A stretch of DNA of 64,000 nucleotides from NCBI RefSeq assembly GCF_002893765.1, contig NZ_CP025938.1, positions 992,001-1,056,000 of the forward strand, read 5' to 3'. Below, one piece after another: positions 44,061 to 53,330 of this stretch. The translations under genes and the position numbers were made by a program. Each line of letters opens with the position of its first letter. The first letter of the stretch is position 1. Under the pieces are notes generated by a model. That model had not been told where the DNA came from and ran no database searches. It saw nothing but the letters and a program-made list of their open reading frames with translations. The stretch is from Tamlana carrageenivorans. Lineage in GTDB: Bacteria > Bacteroidota > Bacteroidia > Flavobacteriales > Flavobacteriaceae.

Positions 44061-44456
44061 TTATTTCACTAGCACACCTTTTACCGACATGAGCGGCACA
44101 GGCTGTAAAGCTTTTAAATTAATGCTGTTTTTACGGAATACATACGTTTTATCATACATTTGGTTGCCTTCAAAAAAAGTCACTTTAAACGTGTTATTTA
44201 AAGCAAATAATTCTTCTTGCATCAGTTCTATTTTGGCGTAACTTTTTTTAGGTAGCTTATCTATTTTCTTTCTAAAAACGGAAGTTGTTTTATCTTCAGA
44301 ATACCCACTGGTTACAATAAGAACCATCTCCAAATCTACATCTTTATCATTAATGATGTAAGCGTTCCAATCTTGAGTTTTATAAATGTCGTTGTATTCA
44401 TTGACTACTGCTATGTATACAGATTCGACTTTAGGGATTTTAATATCTTCTTTCAT
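44061..44456 (-). CDS. Conserved hypothetical protein
   Basis: 131 residues, no signal peptide or membrane segment; cytoplasmic. Conserved-looking parts are QDWNAYIINDKDVDLEMVL (about 28-46), LPKKSYAKIELMQEE and NTFKVTFFEGNQMYDKTYVF (about 88-107). I recall similar proteins in many Bacteroidota without an assigned role. It ends 4 bases from the palindrome and its nearest neighbour on the same strand is clpX. Confidence 0.75.
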   Translation of the reverse strand: MKEDIKIPKVESVYIAVVNEYNDIYKTQDWNAYIINDKDVDLEMVLIVTSGYSEDKTTSVFRKKIDKLPKKSYAKIELMQEELFALNNTFKVTFFEGNQMYDKTYVFRKNSINLKALQPVPLMSVKGVLVK

Positions 44457-44550
44457 CTTGCAAAAATAACAAATTCCTAAATAGACACCTATTTAGTGCT
44501 ATTTCAAAATTGAGCATTGAGATAAAGAACTGATTTAAATTAAATCCATA

Positions 44551-44593
44551 AAAAAAAGCAAGTTATTTAGACTTTCAAATAACTTGCTTTTAC
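44551..44593 (-). terminator. Intrinsic terminator after clpX
   Basis: AAGCAAGTTATTT pairs with AAATAACTTGCTT (13 bp) around an 8-base loop. A T-run follows on the minus strand, and also a shorter one on the plus strand, so it could stop transcripts from both sides. It lies 39 bases past the clpX stop. Confidence 0.85.
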
Positions 44594-44631
44594 AACTATG
44601 TTTTAAATACTGATTGTGTATACTTAAACCA

Positions 44632-45864
44632 TTATGAAACTGCTTTTAGCTTCTTTAACGTCGTCTTTGTTAATTTATCTTCGGCATAGGCCTTAGTAAC
44701 ATGTAATGTTTTTTCTTTACTGCTTGGCAGTTCAAACATGGCATCGGTTAATATTTCTTCACATAAAGAACGTAAACCTCTTGCTCCTAATTTATATTCT
44801 ATGGCCTTATCAACTATAAAACCAAGTGCTCCGTCTGTAATAGAGAAATCGATATCGTCCATGTTAAACAATTTCTTATACTGCTTAATAATAGCATTTT
44901 TAGGCTGAGTAAGTATGGCTCTTAAAGTTTCTGCATCCAACGGATCCATATAAGTTAGCACCGGTAATCGACCAATAATTTCTGGAATTAGACCAAAATC
45001 TTTTAAATCTTTTGGAATAATGTACTGCAATAAGTGGTTATGATCAACGACATCATCAGAAATTGATGCACTATAACCAACGGCTTGCATATTTAAGCGT
45101 TTCGATATAACCCGATCAATACCATCAAAAGCACCACCAGCGATAAATAAAATATTTTCAGTATTTACTTCAATAAATTTTTGATCTGGGTGTTTTCTTC
45201 CGCCTTTTGGTGGCACGTTAACTACAGTACCTTCTAAAAGTTTTAAAAGAGCTTGTTGTACACCTTCCCCAGACACATCACGTGTTATGGAAGGGTTATC
45301 ACTTTTTCTCGCAATTTTATCAATTTCATCAATAAAAACGATACCCTTTTCTGCCTTTTCAAGATTATAATCGGCAGCTTGTAATAAGCGGGTTAAAATA
45401 CTTTCTACATCTTCACCTACATAACCCGCCTCTGTTAAAACTGTGGCATCGACAATAGCCAAAGGCACGTTTAACATTTTCGCAATGGTTTTTGCCATTA
45501 AGGTTTTTCCTGTACCTGTTTGACCAACCATCATGATATTACTCTTTTGGATTTCTATATCATCATTGGTAACCGGTTGCAATAAACGCTTGTAATGGTT
45601 GTATACGGCCACAGACATGACTTTTTTAGTCACATTTTGCCCTATGATATATTCATCTAAGAAATCCTTGATTTGTTGTGGTTTCCTTAGCTTTAATTCT
45701 GCAGATAAATCACTACTGTCACTTTGCTTAGATTCTTCCAAAACAATGCCGTGTGCTTGCTCTATACAGCGATCACATATGTGCGCATCTAGACCAGCAA
45801 TAAGCAGGTTTGTTTCTGGCTTCTTTCTACCACAAAACGAACATTCTAATTCTTCTTTTGCCAT
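44632..45864 (-). CDS. clpX: ClpX ATPase subunit of the Clp protease
   Basis: 410 residues. The N-terminal zinc finger (CSFCGRKKP, then HICDRC; Cys at about 8, 11, 30, 33) recognises adaptors. The AAA+ module has Walker A GQTGTGKT (about 113-120), the pore loop GYVGEDVE (about 147-154), Walker B IVFIDEIDKI and sensor motifs up to GARGLRSLCEEIL (about 367-379). It unfolds tagged proteins and feeds them to ClpP, which lies just upstream (73 bases) on the same strand. Confidence 0.97.
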   Translation of the reverse strand: MAKEELECSFCGRKKPETNLLIAGLDAHICDRCIEQAHGIVLEESKQSDSSDLSAELKLRKPQQIKDFLDEYIIGQNVTKKVMSVAVYNHYKRLLQPVTNDDIEIQKSNIMMVGQTGTGKTLMAKTIAKMLNVPLAIVDATVLTEAGYVGEDVESILTRLLQAADYNLEKAEKGIVFIDEIDKIARKSDNPSITRDVSGEGVQQALLKLLEGTVVNVPPKGGRKHPDQKFIEVNTENILFIAGGAFDGIDRVISKRLNMQAVGYSASISDDVVDHNHLLQYIIPKDLKDFGLIPEIIGRLPVLTYMDPLDAETLRAILTQPKNAIIKQYKKLFNMDDIDFSITDGALGFIVDKAIEYKLGARGLRSLCEEILTDAMFELPSSKEKTLHVTKAYAEDKLTKTTLKKLKAVS

Positions 45865-45937
45865 TAATTTTATTTTGAGAGGATTTCAAATACCATAAAC
45901 CCCTAGATAACAATTATTTAAAATTACAAATTTTTAT

Positions 45938-46612
45938 TTAATTTCGAGCTAAAATTTCATCGATCATACCGTACTCCTTGGCTTTATCGGCTTTCATCCA
46001 GTAATCGCGATCACTATCCTGATATACTTTGTCGTAATCCTGCCCAGAATGCTTACTAATAATTTGATAAAGTTCCTCTTTTAAGGTTAAAATTTCTCTT
46101 GCTGTAATTTCTATATCACTAGCTTGCCCTTGTGCCCCTCCTAAAGGTTGGTGAATCATCACACGAGAATGTGTTAATCCGCTACGTTTACCTTTCGCTC
46201 CAGCACATAATAAAACGGCACCCATGGATGCTGCCATTCCAGTACAAATAGTAGCCACATCTGGTTTTATAAATTGCATGGTATCGTAAATACCTAAACC
46301 AGCATACACGCTTCCTCCTGGAGAATTGATATAAATTTGAATGTCTTTATTAGCATCTGTACTTTCTAAAAACAACAATTGTGCTTGAACAATATTTGCC
46401 ACTTGATCGTTAATGCCCGTTCCTAAAAATATGATTCGATCCATCATTAATCGAGAAAATACATCAAAAACAGCAATATTCATTTGACGCTCTTCTATAA
46501 TGTTTGGAGTCAAATTTTGAGGATACATACTACTAATAATTTTGTCGTAATATGTGCTGCTAATCCCTTGATCTTTTATCGCGAACTTTTCAAATTCTTT
46601 TGCGTAATCCAT
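45938..46612 (-). CDS. clpP: ClpP protease subunit
   Basis: 224 residues with an N-terminal ~28-residue propeptide-like stretch. Catalytic Ser in GMAASMGAVLL (about 124), His in MIHQPLGGAQG (about 149), Asp in DSDRDYWM (about 198-205). Forms the tetradecameric chamber that degrades proteins fed by ClpX. The tig terminator lies between it and tig, so clpP-clpX form one unit with a separate promoter. Confidence 0.97.
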   Translation of the reverse strand: MDYAKEFEKFAIKDQGISSTYYDKIISSMYPQNLTPNIIEERQMNIAVFDVFSRLMMDRIIFLGTGINDQVANIVQAQLLFLESTDANKDIQIYINSPGGSVYAGLGIYDTMQFIKPDVATICTGMAASMGAVLLCAGAKGKRSGLTHSRVMIHQPLGGAQGQASDIEITAREILTLKEELYQIISKHSGQDYDKVYQDSDRDYWMKADKAKEYGMIDEILARN

Positions 46613-46691
46613 AGTTTTCTGTCTTATTATTTAATGTTTTATTAATTTTCAAACAAATAACATGAAAATCAATAAAATAAGCGTTTCGTTT

Positions 46692-46728
46692 AAAAAAAAG
46701 CGCTTAAACCTTCTGGTTTAAGCGCTTA
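46692..46728 (-). terminator. Intrinsic terminator after tig
   Basis: On the minus strand AAGCGCTTAAACC pairs with GGTTTAAGCGCTT (13 bp, 4-base loop), followed by a run of T. It lies 24 bases past the tig stop and separates tig from clpP. Confidence 0.9.
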
Positions 46729-46751
46729 AAGATAAACAATTATTCTTTTAT

Positions 46752-48080
46752 TTATTTGTCACCGTAAACTTCTTTAACAAAGTTTTCGTAACTCAATTCT
46801 TTAACCTTAAGATTTGCTTTTTCTTTGTAAACAGCTAATAATTTTTGGCTGATTAATTGTTCAGAAATACGACGGGCTTCATCTTGGTTTCCAAGTACAC
46901 GTGCTGCAATATCTTCTAATTCTTTATCTGATGGGTTTAATTGACCAAATTGCGCCATTTGCCCTTTAATCATTTCTTTGGCGTGATTTTTAATATCGTC
47001 CATAGTTACTTGAACGTTATTATCGGTAATCAACTTACCTTCGATTAACTGGTAACGTAAACCTTTTTCAGATTTCTCATACTCTTCTTTAGCTTGATCG
47101 GCATCAATTTCTTTTTCACCTGCAGTTTGCATCCACTTCGTTAAGAACTCAGCTGGTAAATCGAATTTTGTGTTTTCAACCAAATATTCGGTAACGTCGT
47201 TTAACAATTTCTGATCGGCTTGTTGCGCGAATTGTTTTTCAGCATCTTCCTTGATTTTAGCTTTTAACTCATCAACAGATGTCACTTCACCTTCACCAAA
47301 AAGCTTATCAAATAACTCCTGATCTAAATCGGCTAGCTCACGTTCATTAATTTCAGTAATTGTAAAGTTAACTTCAATATCTAAACCATGAACATCGTCA
47401 TGACTTAATTTTAATGCATGCATTAATTCGTGCTCGTCATTGTAAAGACCTTTAGTTTTTAAGGTAATAACATCACCAACTTTAGCACCTAAAAATTGCT
47501 TTGCTGTAGCTTCTCCTTTAAATTTATCTAAAGTTAAAGTTACTGTATTTTCGATTTCTTTTTCTTCGTTTGTAAAAGTTCCTGTAAGCTCACTGTCTTT
47601 CTCAACAGCATCTTGAGATACTAATTTCCCGTATTGTTTTTGAATACGCTCAATTTGCTCATCAATCATTTTATCATCGGCAATGATATTGTATTGTGTG
47701 ATGGCTTTTTTACTTTTTAGCTCTACATCAAATTCTGGTGCAAGCCCTAATTCAAATTCAAATGAAAAATTATCAGCGTCCCAATCAATACCTTCTTGGG
47801 CTTTTGGTAAAGGTTGCCCAAGTACGTCAAGTTTTTCTTCTGTTAAATACTTATTTAAAGCGTCTTGTAATAACTTGTTTACTTCATCAACTAAAACAGC
47901 TTTTCCGTACTGCTTTTTAACCATGCCCATTGGCACATGTCCTTTTCTAAAACCAGGAATGTTTGCTGTTTTACGGTAATCTGATAAGATTTTCTCAACT
48001 TTATCGCTGTAATCTTCCTTAGCGATATCCACTTTAACAACAGCATTTAATGCATCAACGTTTTCTCTTGTAATATTCAT
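46752..48080 (-). CDS. tig: Trigger factor, ribosome-associated chaperone
   Basis: 442 residues from the ATG at 48080 (MNITRENVDALN); a longer in-frame opening up to 48182 has no conserved look. The ribosome-binding signature GFRKGHVP is at about 44-51. The central part (VTLTLDKFKGEATAKQFLGAKVGDVI) is a divergent, FKBP-like domain that is shortened in this phylum. The C-terminal helical chaperone arms run from about 250. It shields nascent chains. It is followed by the clpP-clpX pair, as in many bacteria. Confidence 0.93.
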   Translation of the reverse strand: MNITRENVDALNAVVKVDIAKEDYSDKVEKILSDYRKTANIPGFRKGHVPMGMVKKQYGKAVLVDEVNKLLQDALNKYLTEEKLDVLGQPLPKAQEGIDWDADNFSFEFELGLAPEFDVELKSKKAITQYNIIADDKMIDEQIERIQKQYGKLVSQDAVEKDSELTGTFTNEEKEIENTVTLTLDKFKGEATAKQFLGAKVGDVITLKTKGLYNDEHELMHALKLSHDDVHGLDIEVNFTITEINERELADLDQELFDKLFGEGEVTSVDELKAKIKEDAEKQFAQQADQKLLNDVTEYLVENTKFDLPAEFLTKWMQTAGEKEIDADQAKEEYEKSEKGLRYQLIEGKLITDNNVQVTMDDIKNHAKEMIKGQMAQFGQLNPSDKELEDIAARVLGNQDEARRISEQLISQKLLAVYKEKANLKVKELSYENFVKEVYGDK

Positions 48081-48296
48081 TTTAAATGATATAAAGCCTT
48101 CAATTAGGCATTTAACAATAAGGTTTTTTTTGTAAAACCTAAAATTAATAGATTCCCGAATTAACGAGCCTGATAATTTCAATGGAAAACTCTAGGCGTC
48201 AAAACACGTAGAGTTTGTGCTACTAAAATCGGGATGCAAAAGTAATATATTTTTATATCCTGACAAAGTTTTTAAGAGCTTGATTTTTAGAGTGAT

Positions 48297-48638
48297 TTAA
48301 TCCTCTTTTATAAGAGAATGAAGTATAGATTCTAGAATAGACAATAGAATACTAAATATAATGGCAGTCCAAATACCGTTTACATGAAACCCGCTAATAA
48401 GATTACTTGCCAACAGTATAATTATGGCATTGATAACAAGTAAAAATAAGCCTAGCGTTAAAATGGTTATTGGCAGCGTGAAAATAACTAAAATGGGTTT
48501 TACAAAAAGATTTAGTACGGCTAAAATAACCGAAACTATTAGGGCTGTGGTATAGCCATCAACCGTGACACCAGATAAAAAATTTGCCAATAGAAACACG
48601 GCAGCAGCAGTTAATAACCATTTTAAAATAAGTTTCAT
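48297..48638 (-). CDS. Four-span membrane protein (phage-holin 4 superfamily type)
   Basis: 113 residues with four hydrophobic segments (about 3-24, 29-50, 52-76, 86-108) in a compact array. It matches the PhageHol_4 (holin superfamily IV-like) family, found chromosomally in many bacteria and not evidence of a prophage. LNLFVKPILVIFTLPITILT is the typical central stretch. Function is unknown. It lies 26 bases after the esterase gene on the same strand. Confidence 0.8.
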   Translation of the reverse strand: MKLILKWLLTAAAVFLLANFLSGVTVDGYTTALIVSVILAVLNLFVKPILVIFTLPITILTLGLFLLVINAIIILLASNLISGFHVNGIWTAIIFSILLSILESILHSLIKED

Positions 48639-48664
48639 TATTTTAGAATTTAAATTCCTACAAT

Positions 48665-49426
48665 TTACACAAACTTCATCACTTCAGCATAAAAATCTTT
48701 TGGATTTTCGGCATGTAACCAGTGCCCTGCGTTAGAAATGGTTACAATATTTGCTTTAGGAAAATGTGTTTTAATAATACGTTCATCACCCACCCCTATA
48801 TATTCCGAGCGATCGCCACGCAAAAATAAAGTATCGCCATCAAAAGTAGCATGACTTGGCAAGGCCTCACCTACTTCGGCCACTTCATTTTGAAGCCCCT
48901 CTAAGTTTATACGTAAACCCAACTGTCCTTTTTCAACCCAATACAAGTTTTTAAGTAGAAATTGTCTGGTTCCTAAATCCTGAACATAGTCACTTAAAAC
49001 CTTGTCTACTTCTCCGCGACTCTTAACTTCATCAAACTTAATAGCGCTTAATCCGTTTAAAATGGCATCGTGATGCACTGGGTAAAATCTAGGTGAAATG
49101 TCGGTTACGATTAATTTAGACACCAATTCTGGGTAAAGGGTAGAAAACATCATGGCTGTTTTTCCGCCCATAGAATGCCCAAGAAGCACGATATCCTGTA
49201 AATTATAATATTCGCAATAAAACTTTAGGTCCTCAGCAAGCACTTCATAGCTAAAAGCATCATCGTGAAAACTGCGTCCGTGGTTACGCTGATCAACCAA
49301 ATGCACTTCATATCCAGACTCGCTAAACTGCATCCCTAAGGTTTTCCAGTTATCGCTCATGCCTAAAAATCCGTGTAATATAACAAAAGGCTTTCCTTCT
49401 CCTAAAACTGTTGAATGTAATAGCAT
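48665..49426 (-). CDS. Alpha/beta hydrolase (YbfF-like esterase)
   Basis: 253 residues. The fold's oxyanion motif HGFLGM (about 19-24), DQRNHGRS (about 45-52), the nucleophile elbow GHSMGGKTA (Ser about 84), Asp late in DGDTLFLRGDRS, and His in SNAGHWLHAENP (about 235). It resembles E. coli YbfF, an acyl-CoA/ester hydrolase. The start codon overlaps the pdxJ stop (TAATG), indicating coupled translation. Substrate unknown. Confidence 0.85.
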   Translation of the reverse strand: MLLHSTVLGEGKPFVILHGFLGMSDNWKTLGMQFSESGYEVHLVDQRNHGRSFHDDAFSYEVLAEDLKFYCEYYNLQDIVLLGHSMGGKTAMMFSTLYPELVSKLIVTDISPRFYPVHHDAILNGLSAIKFDEVKSRGEVDKVLSDYVQDLGTRQFLLKNLYWVEKGQLGLRINLEGLQNEVAEVGEALPSHATFDGDTLFLRGDRSEYIGVGDERIIKTHFPKANIVTISNAGHWLHAENPKDFYAEVMKFV

Positions 49427-50139
49427 TATTTAAGTTTGTTTAAATACATTTGAATTACGTTTTCTACCCCTAAATACAAGCTTTCGGTAATTAAGGCATG
49501 ACCTATAGAAACTTCCAATAAATTAGGGATTTCATCCTTAAAAAATTTGATATTCTCCAAAGACAAATCGTGTCCAGCATTAATACCCAAATCAAGTTCG
49601 TTTGCTAATCTGGCACTTTCAAAGTAAGGTTTTATAGCATCTTTATTTCCCAAACTGTATTGATGCGCATAAGCTTCGGTATACAATTCTATACGATCTG
49701 TTCCTGTAAGTTTGGCACCTTCTATTTGTGCTAAAACAGGATCTACAAAAATAGAGGTTCGAATGCCGTTATTTTTAAATTCCTGAATCACATCAATTAA
49801 AAAATCTTTGTGTTTAATCGTATCCCAACCAGCATTACTGGTAATCGCGTCGACCGCATCTGGCACCAGTGTTACCTGCGTTGGCTTAACCTCTAGAACT
49901 AAATCCATAAACGACTTTACAGGGTTTCCTTCAATATTATATTCGGTGTACACCTCTGGTTTTAAATCGCGTGCATCTTGATACCTAATATGTCTTTCGT
50001 CTGGTCTGGGGTGAATGGTAATCCCTTCGGCACCAAAACGCTGGGCATCTTTTGCAAACCCTACCACATTAGGCACATCGCCACCACGAGAATTTCTTAA
50101 CGTTGCGATCTTATTGATGTTAACACTTAACTTTGTCAT
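49426..50139 (-). CDS. pdxJ: Pyridoxine 5'-phosphate synthase
   Basis: 237 residues, normal length. It condenses 1-deoxyxylulose 5-phosphate with 3-amino-2-oxopropyl phosphate to make vitamin B6. Visible signature: VNINKIATLRNSRGG (about 5-19), GITIHPRPDERHIRYQD (about 36-52), and INAGHDLSLENI (about 196-207). The first gene of a small minus-strand set with the esterase, divergent from the CBS gene. Confidence 0.95.
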   Translation of the reverse strand: MTKLSVNINKIATLRNSRGGDVPNVVGFAKDAQRFGAEGITIHPRPDERHIRYQDARDLKPEVYTEYNIEGNPVKSFMDLVLEVKPTQVTLVPDAVDAITSNAGWDTIKHKDFLIDVIQEFKNNGIRTSIFVDPVLAQIEGAKLTGTDRIELYTEAYAHQYSLGNKDAIKPYFESARLANELDLGINAGHDLSLENIKFFKDEIPNLLEVSIGHALITESLYLGVENVIQMYLNKLK

Positions 50140-50227
50140 ATATCGGTTTTAAAAAGCAAAAATACAAAGTAGAACAGCCTATCATACTTTTTTTTTGATT
50201 AATTTGCAGTCCAATTCAACAGGAATT

Positions 50228-50887
50228 ATGAAACTCTCAGAATATATTATAAACGACATAAAGCCATTGAAGATCGAGAGCAGGGTAAGTGATTTACAGT
50301 TGCTTTTCAACCAGCTAACCTTTTCTCACATTCCTATATGTAATGAAAACAATGCTTTTACAGGTAGTTTTTCTGAAGCCGATGCCTATTGTTTTGAGAA
50401 AACTAAATCCTTATTAGAATACAAATACGCCATTGAAGATTTTTTTGTTCAGGACACCGCCTTATGGCTTGATGTTTTAGAAGCTTTTGCTAAAAATTCT
50501 ACAAATATGATGCCCGTTCTAAATGATAAAAATGAGTATTTGGGCTACTACGAACTTAACGACATTATTAGTTTGTTTAGTGACTCTCCTTTTTTTACTG
50601 AATCTGGCGACGTTTTAGTTATAGAAAAGGGCATCAACGATTATTCCTTTAGTGAAGTTAGTCAGATTGTCGAATCCAATGGCGGTAAAATACTAGGTGC
50701 TTTTATTTCTAAAACGGGCAGTGATTTAACTCAAATTACGCTAAAAATTGGACAAACAGATATTACAGACGTTATTCAAACTTTTAGAAGATACAGCTAT
50801 AATATTGTATCTGGCCATGAACAGGATGGCTATATTGAAACCCTAAAAGAGCGTTCGGATTATTTAAAAAAATACTTAAACATATAA
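50228..50887 (+). CDS. CBS-domain protein
   Basis: 219 residues from the ATG at 50228; a TTG 11 codons upstream is unlikely. A pair of CBS motifs (about 1-125) with PICNENNAFTGSFSEADA and MMPVLNDKNEYLGYYELND, followed by an ACT-like C-terminal part (ITLKIGQTDITDVIQTFRRYSY, about 172-193). This domain order is found in AcuB-like proteins. It probably senses an adenine nucleotide. It lies 3 bases before nadK, so the two are co-transcribed. Confidence 0.82.
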   Translation: MKLSEYIINDIKPLKIESRVSDLQLLFNQLTFSHIPICNENNAFTGSFSEADAYCFEKTKSLLEYKYAIEDFFVQDTALWLDVLEAFAKNSTNMMPVLNDKNEYLGYYELNDIISLFSDSPFFTESGDVLVIEKGINDYSFSEVSQIVESNGGKILGAFISKTGSDLTQITLKIGQTDITDVIQTFRRYSYNIVSGHEQDGYIETLKERSDYLKKYLNI

Positions 50888-50890
50888 TAT

Positions 50891-51778
50891 ATGAAAGTTG
50901 CCGTTTTCGGACGATTTTACAATAAAAACACATCTGTTTCAGTAGAAAGATTATTTAATTATCTCTTGAAAAAAAACATCGATGCCTATATCGAAACCCA
51001 TTTTTTCAACCTTATAAGAGAAAATTCAGCTCAAATTAACGATTTCAGCTCCTTTAAAACTTTTGACACCTTAGATACTTCCTTCGATTTTTTAGTAAGT
51101 ATTGGAGGCGATGGCACCATTTTAAGAGCCATTACTTTTGTTAAAGATATCGATATCCCAATAATTGGCATAAATACAGGACGTCTGGGTTTTTTAGCCA
51201 CCATTCAAGTCGATGTTATTGAAAGTGCCATGCAAAATATTATTGATGGCAATTACAAAATATCGGAACGCAGCTTGCTAGCCGTAGAAACATCGCCAGA
51301 AAACGACGCCATAAGCGTCATGAATTTTGCGCTCAATGAAGTAGCTGTGAGTAGAAAAAACACCACTTCCATGATTACGGTGGAAACCCATTTAGATGGT
51401 GAGTATTTAACATCCTATTGGAGTGACGGGTTAATACTATCGACACCAACGGGTTCGACAGGATATTCTTTAAGTTGTGGCGGCCCCGTAATTACGCCTA
51501 GCACCAATAGCTTTGTATTAACACCCATCGCCCCTCATAATTTAAGTGCCCGCCCTTTAATCATACCAGATTCTACAGAAGTTCACCTCAGAGTTAGTGG
51601 TCGTGAAGAAAACCATTTAGTGTCTTTAGACTCCAGAATAGCCACACTTGATAACGGCACTTTAATTAAAATTAAAAAAGCCGATTTCAAAATAAAAATG
51701 ATTGATCTTCTAGACGAAAGCTTCCTAATTACTTTACGAAAAAAACTGCTTTGGGGAGAGGACAAACGCAACAACTAA
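50891..51778 (+). CDS. nadK: NAD kinase
   Basis: 295 residues with the two family motifs: SIGGDGTILRA (about 75-85) and NTGRLGF (about 95-101), followed by SPTGSTGYSLSCGGPV-type sequence (TPTGSTGYSLS, about 188-198). It phosphorylates NAD to NADP. It starts 3 bases after the CBS gene. The gap before the next gene carries a promoter box. Confidence 0.95.
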   Translation: MKVAVFGRFYNKNTSVSVERLFNYLLKKNIDAYIETHFFNLIRENSAQINDFSSFKTFDTLDTSFDFLVSIGGDGTILRAITFVKDIDIPIIGINTGRLGFLATIQVDVIESAMQNIIDGNYKISERSLLAVETSPENDAISVMNFALNEVAVSRKNTTSMITVETHLDGEYLTSYWSDGLILSTPTGSTGYSLSCGGPVITPSTNSFVLTPIAPHNLSARPLIIPDSTEVHLRVSGREENHLVSLDSRIATLDNGTLIKIKKADFKIKMIDLLDESFLITLRKKLLWGEDKRNN

Positions 51779-51875
51779 CCTAACTAACAACACCTATAAA
51801 AGCAATAAATATAAAGAAATGCTGTTTTACACTAAGACTATTTAGTTCTATGTGCTACAAACTAATCTTATTTAT

Positions 51876-51883
51876 TATATTTG
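51876..51883 (+). promoter_or_regulatory. Promoter -7 box of the DUF6089-uppS-bamA group
   Basis: TATATTTG matches TAnnTTTG exactly, 17 bases before the start of the DUF6089 gene. It would drive the envelope cluster. Confidence 0.5.
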
Positions 51884-51900
51884 CAAACTTTTGAATTTTT

Positions 51901-52587
51901 ATGAGGCATTTAACCCTATTGATAATAAGCATATTAAGCATCCATTTCTGTCAAGCTCAAATTCATGAAATTGGTGGTTTTGCTGGAGGAAGTAATTTAA
52001 TTGGCGATGTTGGTTCTACGGAATACATCGCACCCAACGCCCCGGCACTCGGACTCTTATACCGGTGGAACAGAAGCAGCAGATACTCGTGGAGAGCATC
52101 GATTATCTATTCCGATTTAAAAGCATACGACTCCAAATCGGACGACCCTAGACGCATACAGCGCGATTACGACTTCGACTCTAACCTATTAGAAATCGCT
52201 GCAGGAATGGAATTCACCTTTTTAGATTTCGATTTACACTCTGGAAAAAAAGAATTCACGCCTTACCTATTTAGCGGTATTAGCACCGTACGTCATGGCA
52301 ATTACTATTTTTCCAATGGACAACAAACTTCTGAAAACAAATCAAGTTGGGCTTTTGCAATTCCAATGGCCGTTGGAGTTAAAGCTAAAATAATTGGAAA
52401 CTTTGTTATAGGTGTAGAGGTTGGCGCTCGCTACACATTTACCGATGAGATTGACGGTAATGTTCCTAGCTCAGACAATTTAGACTCAAATAAATTTGGA
52501 AATATAAACAATAACGACTGGTACATGTTTTCAGGATTTACCTTAACCTATACTTTTGGGCAAAACCCCTGTTATTGCGTGAAATAA
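51901..52587 (+). CDS. DUF6089 family outer-membrane beta-barrel-like protein
   Basis: 228 residues with a signal peptide (about 1-19, ending CQAQ). The mature protein is beta-rich with alternating Gly/aromatic strands (EIGGFAGGSNLIGDVG, GVEVGARYTF, MFSGFTLTYTFG), fitting a small outer-membrane barrel or periplasmic beta-fold. It lies 2 bases before uppS and in front of bamA, a conserved place for this family in Flavobacteria. Function is not established. Confidence 0.8.
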   Translation: MRHLTLLIISILSIHFCQAQIHEIGGFAGGSNLIGDVGSTEYIAPNAPALGLLYRWNRSSRYSWRASIIYSDLKAYDSKSDDPRRIQRDYDFDSNLLEIAAGMEFTFLDFDLHSGKKEFTPYLFSGISTVRHGNYYFSNGQQTSENKSSWAFAIPMAVGVKAKIIGNFVIGVEVGARYTFTDEIDGNVPSSDNLDSNKFGNINNNDWYMFSGFTLTYTFGQNPCYCVK

Positions 52588-52589
52588 AA

Positions 52590-53330
52590 ATGGATTTAAA
52601 AAATAATATATTACCCGAAACTTTACCAAAACACATTGCCATTATTATGGATGGTAATGGTCGTTGGGCTAAGCAAAAAGGTATGATGCGTGCATTTGGC
52701 CATGAAAATGGCGCAAAAACCGTAAGAAGAACCGTAGAAACTTGTGCCGAACTTGGCATAGAAAATCTAACGCTTTATGCCTTTTCTACCGAAAACTGGA
52801 ACCGACCTAAACTAGAAGTAAAAGCTCTAATGAAACTTTTAGTGTCGGCTTTAACCAAAGAATTAAAGACCCTTCAAGAGAACAACATCAAACTTTGCGC
52901 TATAGGATGTTTAAAAACCTTACCTAAAAAAGTTTTGGAGGAGCTCTTATCTGTTATAGAATTAACCAAAAACAACTCGCGAATGACTCTTACTCTTGCA
53001 CTTAGCTATGGCTCAAGAGATGAAATAGTAAACGCAGTAAAAGAAATTAGTAATAAAGTTAAAAATAATATAATTTCGCCCGAAAATATTGATGAATCAA
53101 TTATTAATGAGCATCTTTACACGCAAAATTTGCCAGATGTAGATTTACTTATCAGAACCAGCGGAGAACAACGCATAAGTAACTTCTTACTGTGGCAAAT
53201 TGCATACGCCGAATTACATTTTACAAGTGTGCTATGGCCAGATTTTACCAGACAACATTTGTATGAAGCTATTATTGAATATCAAAAAAGAGAACGACGA
53301 TTTGGGAAAACCAGTGACCAGCTTAGTTAA
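52590..53330 (+). CDS. uppS: Undecaprenyl diphosphate synthase
   Basis: 246 residues from the ATG at 52590; a TTG five codons earlier is unlikely. The catalytic Asp is in IIMDGNGRWAKQKG (about 22-35), followed by LYAFSTENWNRP (about 70-81) and the C-terminal LLIRTSGEQRISNFLLWQ (about 190-207). It makes the C55 carrier lipid for cell-wall and surface sugar synthesis. Its end overlaps the start of bamA. Confidence 0.96.
   Translation: MDLKNNILPETLPKHIAIIMDGNGRWAKQKGMMRAFGHENGAKTVRRTVETCAELGIENLTLYAFSTENWNRPKLEVKALMKLLVSALTKELKTLQENNIKLCAIGCLKTLPKKVLEELLSVIELTKNNSRMTLTLALSYGSRDEIVNAVKEISNKVKNNIISPENIDESIINEHLYTQNLPDVDLLIRTSGEQRISNFLLWQIAYAELHFTSVLWPDFTRQHLYEAIIEYQKRERRFGKTSDQLS

Noticed and set aside
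48297..48638. Phage-holin-like gene considered as prophage evidence
   Set aside because: This small membrane family is widespread on chromosomes, and no other phage gene, integrase or attachment site is nearby.
53200..53313. 38-residue upstream extension of bamA
   Set aside because: It lies in an alternative frame within uppS and would put a non-hydrophobic stretch ahead of the signal sequence.
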